Below are positions 35,037 through 42,883 of a stretch of 64,000 nucleotides of DNA, one piece after another. How positions within the stretch are numbered: the first letter of the stretch is position 1; each line of letters starts with the position of its first letter. The notes under the pieces were generated by a model, which was not told the DNA's origin, searched no databases, and saw only the letters and a list, made by a program, of their open reading frames with translations. The DNA is from Flavobacteriales bacterium UBA2669 (lineage in GTDB: Bacteria > Bacteroidota > Bacteroidia > Flavobacteriales_E > Vicingaceae): positions 990,762-1,054,761 of the forward strand of contig DEMN01000012.1 of assembly GCA_002359215.1 (NCBI GenBank). The letters run 5' to 3'. The translations under genes were made by a program, and so were the position numbers.

Positions 35037-36815
35037 TTATTCGTTAAAATAATTATACACTACTTTTGCTCTTTTTTTGCTAATAACTTGCTCTAACTCT
35101 TGCAAAGAAGCCTTTTTTATATTGGCTACTGATTTAAATTTCCACAATAATTGTTGAGTGGTTTTATAACCAATACTTTCTATTTCACTCAGTTCTGATT
35201 TGATGGCTGCTTTAGAGCGTTTATTACGGTGGTGGGTTATTCCAAAGCGATGAGCTTCATCTCTTAAATACTGTATTAATTTTAAGGATTCTGAAGTTTT
35301 GTTTAAATACAAAGGAACCGAATCATTAGGAAAATAAATTTCTTCCAATCGTTTGGCAATACCTATAATAGTAATTTTTCCTCTTAAGTCCAATTGGTCT
35401 AAACTTTTCAAAGCTGCTCCCAGTTGACCTTTACCTCCATCTATCACAATTAGTTGGGGTAACGACTCCTTGTTTTCAATTAAACTTTTATACCTTCTGT
35501 AAACCACCTCCGTCATAGAGGCAAAATCATCTGGACCTTCCACTCTTTTTATGTTGAAATGTCGGTAATCTTTTTTGCTGGGCTTGGCATCTTTAAAAAC
35601 CACACAAGCTGCCACAGGGTTTGTTCCTTGTATATTAGAGTTGTCAAAACACTCAATATGTACAGGCTTTTCTTTCATCCTTAAATCCTTTTGCAACTTT
35701 TCTAAAATTCTATCTGCATGTTTGGTAGGATTTACATTAGCTTGTTGTTTTTTTCGCTCTAACCTGTAATATTTAGCATTGCGTTCAGAAAGATCTAATA
35801 GTTGTTTTTTATCACCTCGTTGCGGAACTAAGAACTTCATATTTTCATCTTGCAACTCCGGTTTAAAAGGTACAATTACTTCTTTAGATTCACTATTAAA
35901 TCTGCTTCTCAACTCAGCTATACTTATTTGCAACAATTCATCATCTGTTTCTTCTAATTTCTTTTTCAACTCAATGGTATGTCCCTGAATAATAGCTCCA
36001 TTAATCACTTTTAAGTAATTTACATAAGCATATTTCTCATCGGAAATGATAGAGAAAACATCTACATCATTAATGGTCGGACTAACCACAACAGATTTAC
36101 TTTGGTAATTTTCCAGTAGCTGAATTTTTTCTTTTATCAGCTGAGCTTTCTCAAAAAACAGTTCATCAGCATATTGCTTCATGAGTTGTTTTAAGTACTT
36201 AATTACACCATGTATGTTTCCTTTAATAATGGCTTTTATATTCTGAATAGCTTCTGTATAATCCTCTTCTGTTTGATTTCCCACACAAGGACCTTTACAA
36301 TTACCAATATGATATTCTAAACACACTTTAAACTTATCATTATCAATATTTTCTTGCAACAAATTATAATTACATGTTCTTAATGGATATAATTTTCGGA
36401 TAAGCTCCAAAATAGTATTCATCATTCTTACAGAAGCATAAGGCCCAAAATATTCAGAACCATCTTTTACTATATTTCTTGTAGAAAAAACCCTTGAAAA
36501 ACGTTCATTCTTAATACAAATCCATGGATAGGTTTTATCATCCTTAAGCATTACATTATACTTAGGTTGATATTTCTTAATGAGGTTATTTTCCAACAAC
36601 AAAGCCTCAATTTCTGTTTCAACAATTATAGTTTTGATATCTGCAATTTGCCTAACCAATATAGCTGTTTTACCATTCTCATGTATTTTATTGAAATAAG
36701 AGCTAACTCTATTCTTTAAATTCTTGGCTTTACCAACATATATAATCTTTCCATTTTTATCTAAAAACTGATAAACCCCTGGTTTTTTAGAAATTGTTGA
36801 TGTAAATTGTTTCAT
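35037..36815 (-). CDS. uvrC: Excinuclease ABC subunit C
   Basis: 592 residues. The GIY-YIG domain is N-terminal (PGVYQFLDKNGKIIYVGKAKNLKNRVSSYF at 13-42), the UVR/UvrB-interaction motif lies near 210-240, the RNase H-like endonuclease domain with ECFDNSNIQGTNPVAACVVF is near 385, and a HhH DNA-binding domain ends it (IESIGYKTTQQLLWKFKS). It makes the 3' and 5' incisions in nucleotide excision repair together with UvrA and UvrB, which are not in the window. It is monocistronic. Confidence 0.97.
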   Translation of the reverse strand: MKQFTSTISKKPGVYQFLDKNGKIIYVGKAKNLKNRVSSYFNKIHENGKTAILVRQIADIKTIIVETEIEALLLENNLIKKYQPKYNVMLKDDKTYPWICIKNERFSRVFSTRNIVKDGSEYFGPYASVRMMNTILELIRKLYPLRTCNYNLLQENIDNDKFKVCLEYHIGNCKGPCVGNQTEEDYTEAIQNIKAIIKGNIHGVIKYLKQLMKQYADELFFEKAQLIKEKIQLLENYQSKSVVVSPTINDVDVFSIISDEKYAYVNYLKVINGAIIQGHTIELKKKLEETDDELLQISIAELRSRFNSESKEVIVPFKPELQDENMKFLVPQRGDKKQLLDLSERNAKYYRLERKKQQANVNPTKHADRILEKLQKDLRMKEKPVHIECFDNSNIQGTNPVAACVVFKDAKPSKKDYRHFNIKRVEGPDDFASMTEVVYRRYKSLIENKESLPQLIVIDGGKGQLGAALKSLDQLDLRGKITIIGIAKRLEEIYFPNDSVPLYLNKTSESLKLIQYLRDEAHRFGITHHRNKRSKAAIKSELSEIESIGYKTTQQLLWKFKSVANIKKASLQELEQVISKKRAKVVYNYFNE

Positions 36816-36900
36816 AATAATAACATGGTAAAATTAATAAAATATACCCCTTAATTTATACTATAAAACTATTCATCCAGATTAAAAATAGAACACTCTA

Positions 36901-36945
36901 GGTTAAGTATTATTATTTTTGTTGATTAAGTGTTTTTACTTAATT
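36901..36945 (+). promoter_or_regulatory. Promoter/operator block upstream of T9SS paralogue 1
   Basis: A TAAGTA half-site at 36904-36909, a -7 element TATTTTTG at 36914-36921, then a perfect inverted repeat ATTAAGT-GTTTTT-ACTTAAT at 36925-36944. The ATG is at 36968. The same block precedes the next paralogue. Confidence 0.6.
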
Positions 36946-36967
36946 TTATCCTACCAAACTCATTCTT

Positions 36968-38758
36968 ATGAAAACCATACTAATTATAGTAACACTATTT
37001 TTTTCTTTAAATATCTATTCACAAGGCGCTGGATATGCTTTAAATTTTGATGGTATAAATGATAATGTTCAAGGGCATGCTGCAGACTTAACAGCTATAA
37101 CAAATAACTTTACTATTGAATTTTGGTTTAACGCTTCAGCAACTATAGCCTTAAGGGCTGAACAAAATGGTGTAAATCATATTTCCGGAACAACCGGTAA
37201 TGGTCAGCGATATGCTGTTTATCCACAGCACGGAGGAGGAGGTAATGGATCTTGGGGTAATGCAGGAGCTGGTGTTTCTATTGGTTCAAACGCTATCCAA
37301 GTTTATGAACATAAGGCTTCATATATGCCTTGTTTGCTAAGTTATAGTGGCTCTCTCATTCAAGCAGGATGGAATCATGTTGCTATTGTTTATATTAACA
37401 AAAGACCTCGTCTTTATTTAAATGGTATTAATGTAAAAGATGGGTTAACTTCTAATCAAAATAATGTTTTTCCTTCCGGATTGTTAGGCGGATCTCCTTA
37501 TGGTTGGTATTCGGGTGATCTTGATGAATTTAGAGTTTGGAGTACCTCACGAACACAAGGAGAAATTAGAACTAATATGTGTAGAAAATTAATTGGAAAT
37601 GAAACTGGATTAGTAAGATATTACCGATTAGATGATGGAACTGGAGGAACAACAATAGATGCTACAGGAAATGTAAATGGATCTTTAATAAGTATGACTC
37701 CTGCTACTGACTGGATAGCTTCTGGTGCTGCATTAGGCAATACTAGTTCTAATAGTTATAATACTACTACAGGATTACCTTTTGCCACATCTATCAACCT
37801 TATTAACCCTGGTGGGCAAGATGAATTAACTATATCTAATATTACAGGAACACCTTCTGGAATTCATGTCTATGGAGAAAATAATACCCCAAATGTTACT
37901 TGTGGTGCTCTTGGTGTGGGTGCTAATGATAGGTATTTCGGTGTCTTTATTATAGATGGTAGCACAACAGCTGGAATACCAACTTATAATATAACATACA
38001 ATTATGCTAATAACCCATATGTTCACGCTATTAACGAACCTAATTTAGATTTTGCGAACAGAGCAACAAATGCAGTAATAACTTGTAATGCATGGAATAA
38101 TTTATCTGCTACACTTAATATGGTTACAGACGTTCTTGTTAAAAACAATCTTTCAGGAAGAAATGAATTCATTCTTACTTCAGAAACAACTCCTTTACCT
38201 ATTGATTTAGTTTATTTTAATGCTTTAACAACTGAAAATACTGTTCAACTAGTATGGGTTACTGCTTCTGAAATTAACAACGACTATTTTACTATTGAAA
38301 GAAGTGTTGATACTCAACATTGGGAAGATATTATAACCATTAACGGAGCAGGTAATAGTAATCAAATAATTGAATACACTGAAATTGATTTAAACCCCTT
38401 AAATGGTATATCTTATTACCGATTAAAACAGACTGATTTTGACGGAAAATATAAATATTTCAACACTGTACCCATAAACTTTGAAAAAAATAATCTGACA
38501 GGTTTTAATATCTACCCAAACCCTATTTCTTATGGTGAAATATTAAACATAGTAGTTTATGATTTCAAACCGAGTTCAGAAATTATTGTAATAATTACAG
38601 ATTTATTAGGTAAAGAATTTTATTCTAAATCAAACATCCAAATTAAAAATAATAAACTAATAACTATTCCTATTAATCTATCTATACCTAAAGGAATTTA
38701 TTTTATTGTAACTACTTCCGAAAATAAAATTCATAGCAAAAAATTGATTATTAAGTAA
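36968..38758 (+). CDS. T9SS-sorted secreted protein with LamG-like domain (paralogue 1)
   Basis: 596 residues. A signal peptide covers about 1-18 (SLNIYS-Q). The concanavalin/LamG-like domain (about 20-230) includes LNFDGINDNVQGHA, FTIEFWFNASA and GDLDEFRVWSTSRTQGEIR. The region near 415-500 (PLPIDLVYFNALTTENTVQL, then YRLKQTDFDGKYKYF) is shared with the two following genes. The C-terminus, IYPNPISYGEILNI ... IPKGIYFIVTTSENKIHSKK, is a type A sorting domain. The protein is likely surface-exposed and glycan-binding. Confidence 0.9.
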   Translation: MKTILIIVTLFFSLNIYSQGAGYALNFDGINDNVQGHAADLTAITNNFTIEFWFNASATIALRAEQNGVNHISGTTGNGQRYAVYPQHGGGGNGSWGNAGAGVSIGSNAIQVYEHKASYMPCLLSYSGSLIQAGWNHVAIVYINKRPRLYLNGINVKDGLTSNQNNVFPSGLLGGSPYGWYSGDLDEFRVWSTSRTQGEIRTNMCRKLIGNETGLVRYYRLDDGTGGTTIDATGNVNGSLISMTPATDWIASGAALGNTSSNSYNTTTGLPFATSINLINPGGQDELTISNITGTPSGIHVYGENNTPNVTCGALGVGANDRYFGVFIIDGSTTAGIPTYNITYNYANNPYVHAINEPNLDFANRATNAVITCNAWNNLSATLNMVTDVLVKNNLSGRNEFILTSETTPLPIDLVYFNALTTENTVQLVWVTASEINNDYFTIERSVDTQHWEDIITINGAGNSNQIIEYTEIDLNPLNGISYYRLKQTDFDGKYKYFNTVPINFEKNNLTGFNIYPNPISYGEILNIVVYDFKPSSEIIVIITDLLGKEFYSKSNIQIKNNKLITIPINLSIPKGIYFIVTTSENKIHSKKLIIK

Positions 38759-38813
38759 TCTTTAAATTCCTATTTTCAATATTAAGAAGAAGTTTAAGCT
38801 AAATACTATAAAC

Positions 38814-38857
38814 AAACTAAGTATTTTTATTTTTGTTAATTAAGTAATTTTACTTAG
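38814..38857 (+). promoter_or_regulatory. Promoter/operator block upstream of T9SS paralogue 2
   Basis: TAAGTA half-site at 38818-38823, -7 element TATTTTTG at 38828-38835, then TAAGT-AATTTT-ACTTA at 38841-38856. About 43 bp align with the block at 36901, and the half-site-to--7 distance (10 bp) is the same. Confidence 0.6.
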
Positions 38858-38883
38858 CTTTGGAGGAGTGAAATTTTAGCTAA

Positions 38884-39885
38884 ATGAAACTTAATCACTT
38901 AATAATAGTACTTTTTTTTATTCAAACTCAAGTGATTGCTGCTTGTGTAAGTGTTGGTTCGGGAGATTGGGATGACCCCAATACATGGGTTTGTAATGGT
39001 GTTCCTGGAGTACCGGGTTGTGGTGATACTATTACCATTACTGCAGGACATACTGTTACTATTAGAAATCAACAAAATTACTCTGAACCGGGTTGTGGAA
39101 CGCCAATGTTTGTAGTTGTAAATGGTACCTTAGATTTCCCAGTAAATGGTCCTAAATTACAACTTCCTTGTAATTCAGGTTTTATTATTAATAGTGGTGG
39201 TTCCTTAAGTGCATCAGCTCCGGCAGGTGGAGGAAGTGCTAATTTTCTTGAAATATGTGGTACTGTTTATTGGAGAAAAGCTGATGGAACACAAACAGGC
39301 CCCATAAGTTACGGAGCTCCTCTTCCTATTAATTTAGTTTATTTTGATGCCTTAGTTATTGAAAAAACTGTTTTACTAACATGGGTTACTGCTTCTGAAA
39401 TTAATAACGATTATTTTACTATTGAAAGAAGTGTTGATACTAAAATATGGGAAACAGTACTAATAATAAATGGTGCTGGAAACAGCAGTCAAATTATAGA
39501 ATATACAGAAACCGATTTTAATCCTATATCAGGGATATCTTACTATCGTATAAAACAAACAGACTTTGATGGTAGGTTTGAGTATTTTAATATTGTTCCT
39601 GTGAAATATAACACTTCCATTGAAGAAGATGAAATAAGTATTTTTCCTAATCCAGCAAACCAAGGTGGAAATATTTCTATCAATCATAATTTTAATTCAA
39701 CTGATAAAGTTTTAGTTGTACTAAGAGATTTACAAGGAAAAGAATTTTACTCAAAAGTTCACATAAAAATCAACAAAGATGAATTAATAGGTGTTCCTAT
39801 TGATTATGAAATACCTAAAGGGATTTATTTTATTGTAGCTACTTCCGAAAATAAAATTCACAGCAAAAAATTGATTATTAAGTAA
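38884..39885 (+). CDS. T9SS-sorted secreted protein with G8-like N-terminal domain (paralogue 2)
   Basis: 333 residues. A signal peptide covers about 1-19 (FFIQTQVIAA). The first domain, SVGSGDWDDPNTWVCNGVPG followed by CGDTITITAGHTVTI, has the G8/parallel-beta pattern seen in Bacteroidota secreted proteins. From about residue 155 it is close to paralogue 1 (PINLVYFDALVIEKTVLLTW, YRIKQTDFDGRFEYF) and ends in the type A sorting domain. The last codons and about 35 bp past the stop are nearly identical to paralogue 1, which points to a recent duplication or conversion. Confidence 0.9.
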   Translation: MKLNHLIIVLFFIQTQVIAACVSVGSGDWDDPNTWVCNGVPGVPGCGDTITITAGHTVTIRNQQNYSEPGCGTPMFVVVNGTLDFPVNGPKLQLPCNSGFIINSGGSLSASAPAGGGSANFLEICGTVYWRKADGTQTGPISYGAPLPINLVYFDALVIEKTVLLTWVTASEINNDYFTIERSVDTKIWETVLIINGAGNSSQIIEYTETDFNPISGISYYRIKQTDFDGRFEYFNIVPVKYNTSIEEDEISIFPNPANQGGNISINHNFNSTDKVLVVLRDLQGKEFYSKVHIKINKDELIGVPIDYEIPKGIYFIVATSENKIHSKKLIIK

Positions 39886-40212
39886 TCTTTAAATTCCTAT
39901 CTCAATATAAGAAGAATTTTGTGTTAAACACTTTATTTTAACTAAGTATTTTTACTTAATTTAACTCATTTTCAGCTGATTATAAAAGTTAATATTGATG
40001 TGGTTTTAGTTAATTTTTAGTTAAATATTTTTATTTTTTCATAATAAAATATAATCAATATTCTTACTATCAACAATTTATTAAAAAACCTAAAAACTCA
40101 TTTGACATTTATTGCTATTTCACTAAGTAATTCGCACAAATCTCACTAAGTATTTATGGTAACTTTGTCACATTATTTACAACAAACTAAAAATTATACT
40201 TAACAAACTACC
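39886..40212. other. 327-bp intergenic region with decayed repeat block and distal promoter
   Basis: No gene seen. It holds a palindrome TAAGTATTTTTACTTA at 39943-39958, 57 bp after the stop, the same distance as the block after paralogue 1, but without a -7 element inside. Two CACTAAGTA direct repeats at 40121-40129 and 40144-40152 (23 bp apart) precede a -7 TAACTTTG at 40160-40167 that would drive the third paralogue. Confidence 0.6.
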
Positions 40213-41172
40213 ATGCGCATTATTTTATTCTCTCTACTAATCCTAAGTTCTTTAAATTCATTTTCAACAAAAATTACCAGTATTTCTTCTGGCGATTGGT
40301 CTCAAGGTTCTACTTGGGATTTAAACAGAACTCCATCATGTGAAGACACCATTGTTATTGGTGCTACACATAAAGTAGATATTTCTTCTGACATTAATTT
40401 ACAACATTGTAACAACAAAATTTCTATCCTAATTGAAGGAATTTTATATTTTTCTAAAAATGGTTCTAAACTTAGGTTGCCAGAAAATGCATATGTTAAT
40501 ATTACTTCAACAGGTTTATTAGATTCTTACACATACAATGGAGCAACAAATTTTATTCGTTTTGGAAATAATAGTGTGTGGGAAAGTAAAGATGGCCCTC
40601 AAACTGGAGTATCTTTTGGAACTGCCCCACTACCTATTAAACTAATTGCTTTTAATGCTACACCTTATGGTAATTCGGTTATTTTAAATTGGCAAACTGC
40701 TACTGAAATTAACAATGATTATTTTACTGTTGAAAGAAGTGCTGATGCTGATAATTGGGAAGAAGTTTTATATGTTGCTGGTGCCGGAAACAGTAATAAA
40801 ATGGAAATATATACTTCCACTGACTTAAATCCTTTAAATGGAACTACTTATTACAGATTAAAACAAACTGACTTTGACGGGAAATTTGAATACTTTAATA
40901 TTGTTGCTGTAAATTTAGAAAAAGAATTGAACACTAAAATTATTGTTTACCCAAATCCAGCTATGGAAAATACCAGCGTTTCAGTTGAACATAATTTTAG
41001 TAAAAACAATTCTACTATCACAATAAGTGTGAAAAATATTGAAGGAAAAGAAATGACTTCTTTTGTTAGTGATAATACTAAAACTGCTATTGAAGGATTG
41101 CCAAAAGGCTTATATTTTGTAACCGTTAGTACAGCAAGTACTCAGCAGACTGAAAAGCTAATCATTCAATAA
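40213..41172 (+). CDS. T9SS-sorted secreted protein with G8-like N-terminal domain (paralogue 3)
   Basis: 319 residues. A signal peptide covers about 1-18 (ending NSFS). The N-terminal domain, SISSGDWSQGSTWDLNRTPS followed by CEDTIVIGATHKVDI, parallels paralogue 2, then PLPIKLIAFNATPYGNSVIL and YRLKQTDFDGKFEYF follow the shared middle. The C-terminal type A sorting domain (IIVYPNPAMENTSVSVEHNF ... YFVTVSTASTQQTEKLIIQ) differs in detail from the other two. The stop is 2 bp from the convergent Smr gene. Confidence 0.9.
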   Translation: MRIILFSLLILSSLNSFSTKITSISSGDWSQGSTWDLNRTPSCEDTIVIGATHKVDISSDINLQHCNNKISILIEGILYFSKNGSKLRLPENAYVNITSTGLLDSYTYNGATNFIRFGNNSVWESKDGPQTGVSFGTAPLPIKLIAFNATPYGNSVILNWQTATEINNDYFTVERSADADNWEEVLYVAGAGNSNKMEIYTSTDLNPLNGTTYYRLKQTDFDGKFEYFNIVAVNLEKELNTKIIVYPNPAMENTSVSVEHNFSKNNSTITISVKNIEGKEMTSFVSDNTKTAIEGLPKGLYFVTVSTASTQQTEKLIIQ

Positions 41173-41174
41173 TT

Positions 41175-41735
41175 TTACCTCAAATATACTTCTGTTGCTC
41201 CGGTGCTGTATTCTCTGTAATCAGCATCAGAAAATTGAAGTTCGTAGGTATTACTCAACATATTTCTTAATTCTGTTTTCAATACTCCTGTTCCTTTTCC
41301 ATGGATAAATACAATGCGTGGAATATTTTCTGATTGAGCTGCTTCAACACATTTTTTGGCATGATTAATTTGTGTGTATAATTTTTGCCAATCTTCTAAT
41401 CTTGTAGGAAACTCAACTAACTCTTCTAAATGCAAATCAATTTCTAAGGTGTTTTCGTATTTATACTTGTTGAGCTTTTTATACTTGTCTAATAGTTTAG
41501 ATTTCGACTTAAATTTTTCTTTTCTTAAATCTATTTGATTAATGTATTCAGTATTATCTACAGTATAAACAATATCTTCATTATCATCAATAACAATAAC
41601 TTCATTTATTGAAACTCGCATCGTAAATCCGTGATTGTCCTCTATTTCTAATTCTTTTTCGGAAACAACTTTAGTGATAATCCCCGTAGCATCATCATTT
41701 ATAAATTTAACTTTATTTCCTATTTTGGCTTGCAT
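41175..41735 (-). CDS. Smr-domain protein (DUF2027-like N-terminus)
   Basis: 186 residues. A small beta domain (1-55, GNKVKFINDDATGIITKVVS) is followed by a C-terminal Smr (MutS2-type) domain at about 95-186 with IDLHLEEL and FIHGKGTGVLKTELRNML, the conserved H-x-H-like and GxGxG loop motifs. Smr domains nick or bind nucleic acid, and stand-alone members are implicated in ribosome rescue by mRNA cleavage. It lies 4 bp after the heme A synthase gene, so it is co-transcribed with it. Confidence 0.85.
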   Translation of the reverse strand: MQAKIGNKVKFINDDATGIITKVVSEKELEIEDNHGFTMRVSINEVIVIDDNEDIVYTVDNTEYINQIDLRKEKFKSKSKLLDKYKKLNKYKYENTLEIDLHLEELVEFPTRLEDWQKLYTQINHAKKCVEAAQSENIPRIVFIHGKGTGVLKTELRNMLSNTYELQFSDADYREYSTGATEVYLR

Positions 41736-41739
41736 AACT

Positions 41740-42804
41740 CTATTGTCTACCCCCTCTTACCTTCTCCTTAAAAAGAAATACACAAAAAACTGTTGCAGCT
41801 AACAAAAAGAAAGCTCCTACTTGATGCACTACTCCTAACCAAAGTGGCACAGCATAGATAAGTGTAAACACTCCCAATAAAAACTGAATGAACACTATTA
41901 ACAATAATAGTTTCAATCCGTTTTGCTGAGCGATATTAACTTGGTGCTTCGCGGCTTTTACCCATAAAAAGACAATAATTCCAACTACAATTAATGCTAA
42001 GTACCTGTGTATAAATTGAACTCCTGCCAATCCTTCAGTAAAATTTTTCCATAATGGTTTAATAGCGAAAACAGCATCATTTATCCATTGATCGCCCATT
42101 TTTGGCCAAGTATTCATTATAAACCCTGCATTTAACCCTGCCACGAAAGCTCCATAAACTATTTGTACTATCAACAAAATCAGTAACAAATTAAGCCACT
42201 TTTTAATATCCAAAAATTTAGTCGAAAAATCTATTTTAGGCTCAAGTAAGCCTAGAGCTACCCAAAAAGTATAAGCAAAAGTAAGGAAAGCGGTAATTAA
42301 ATGGGTTGCTAATCTAAAATGACTAACATCCGGGTCTTTAACCAAACCGCTTTTAACCATCCACCAACCTATAAAACCTTGTAAAGCCCCCATTCCTAGT
42401 AATATAGTGGTTTGAATAATTAACTTTTTAGAAAGCTTCTTTTTGAGAAGAAAATAAATATAAGGAACAATAAAAACTACTCCTATCAGCCTTCCTAGCA
42501 GCCTATGCAACCATTCCCAAAAGAAGATAGCTTTAAACTCTTCTAACGTAAAGTGATAATTTACAATTTGATATTCGGGAAACAATTTATAGGCTTCAAA
42601 TTTTTCATGCCATTGTTCTTTGTTTAGTGGTGGGATGGCATCCATCATCAAATGCCAATCTACCATAGATAATCCAGAGCCGGTTAATCTGGTAATTCCT
42701 CCAACGATTACCATTACAAAAACTAACAAACAACCTAACAGTAACCAATAAAATATGGGTTTATCTTTTTGCTGAAGCGTAAAAAAACTACTATAATTAA
42801 ACAA
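41740..42804 (-). CDS. ctaA: Heme A synthase (COX15/CtaA)
   Basis: 354 residues with eight membrane segments in two four-helix halves. GGITRLTGSGLSMVDWHLMM (32-51), FWEWLHRLLGRLIGVVF (about 108-124), GGMVRS-like SGLVKDPDVSHFRLATHLI, FIHRYLALIVVGI and LGVVHQVGAFFLL carry the heme-binding histidines. It converts heme O to heme A for aa3-type oxidases, implying aerobic respiration. A -7 element is at 42840-42847. No other oxidase-assembly gene is adjacent. Confidence 0.95.
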   Translation of the reverse strand: MFNYSSFFTLQQKDKPIFYWLLLGCLLVFVMVIVGGITRLTGSGLSMVDWHLMMDAIPPLNKEQWHEKFEAYKLFPEYQIVNYHFTLEEFKAIFFWEWLHRLLGRLIGVVFIVPYIYFLLKKKLSKKLIIQTTILLGMGALQGFIGWWMVKSGLVKDPDVSHFRLATHLITAFLTFAYTFWVALGLLEPKIDFSTKFLDIKKWLNLLLILLIVQIVYGAFVAGLNAGFIMNTWPKMGDQWINDAVFAIKPLWKNFTEGLAGVQFIHRYLALIVVGIIVFLWVKAAKHQVNIAQQNGLKLLLLIVFIQFLLGVFTLIYAVPLWLGVVHQVGAFFLLAATVFCVFLFKEKVRGGRQ

Positions 42805-42839
42805 TTTGAACTATTTTAACAATCATAAATAATAATTGT

Positions 42840-42847
42840 CAAAATTA
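42840..42847 (-). promoter_or_regulatory. -7 element TAATTTTG for heme A synthase gene
   Basis: Minus-strand TAnnTTTG match 35 nt upstream of the ATG at 42804. Confidence 0.5.
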
Positions 42848-42883
42848 GTTCTTTTAAAAAAATTTAAAGCGAAAAAATAAGAT

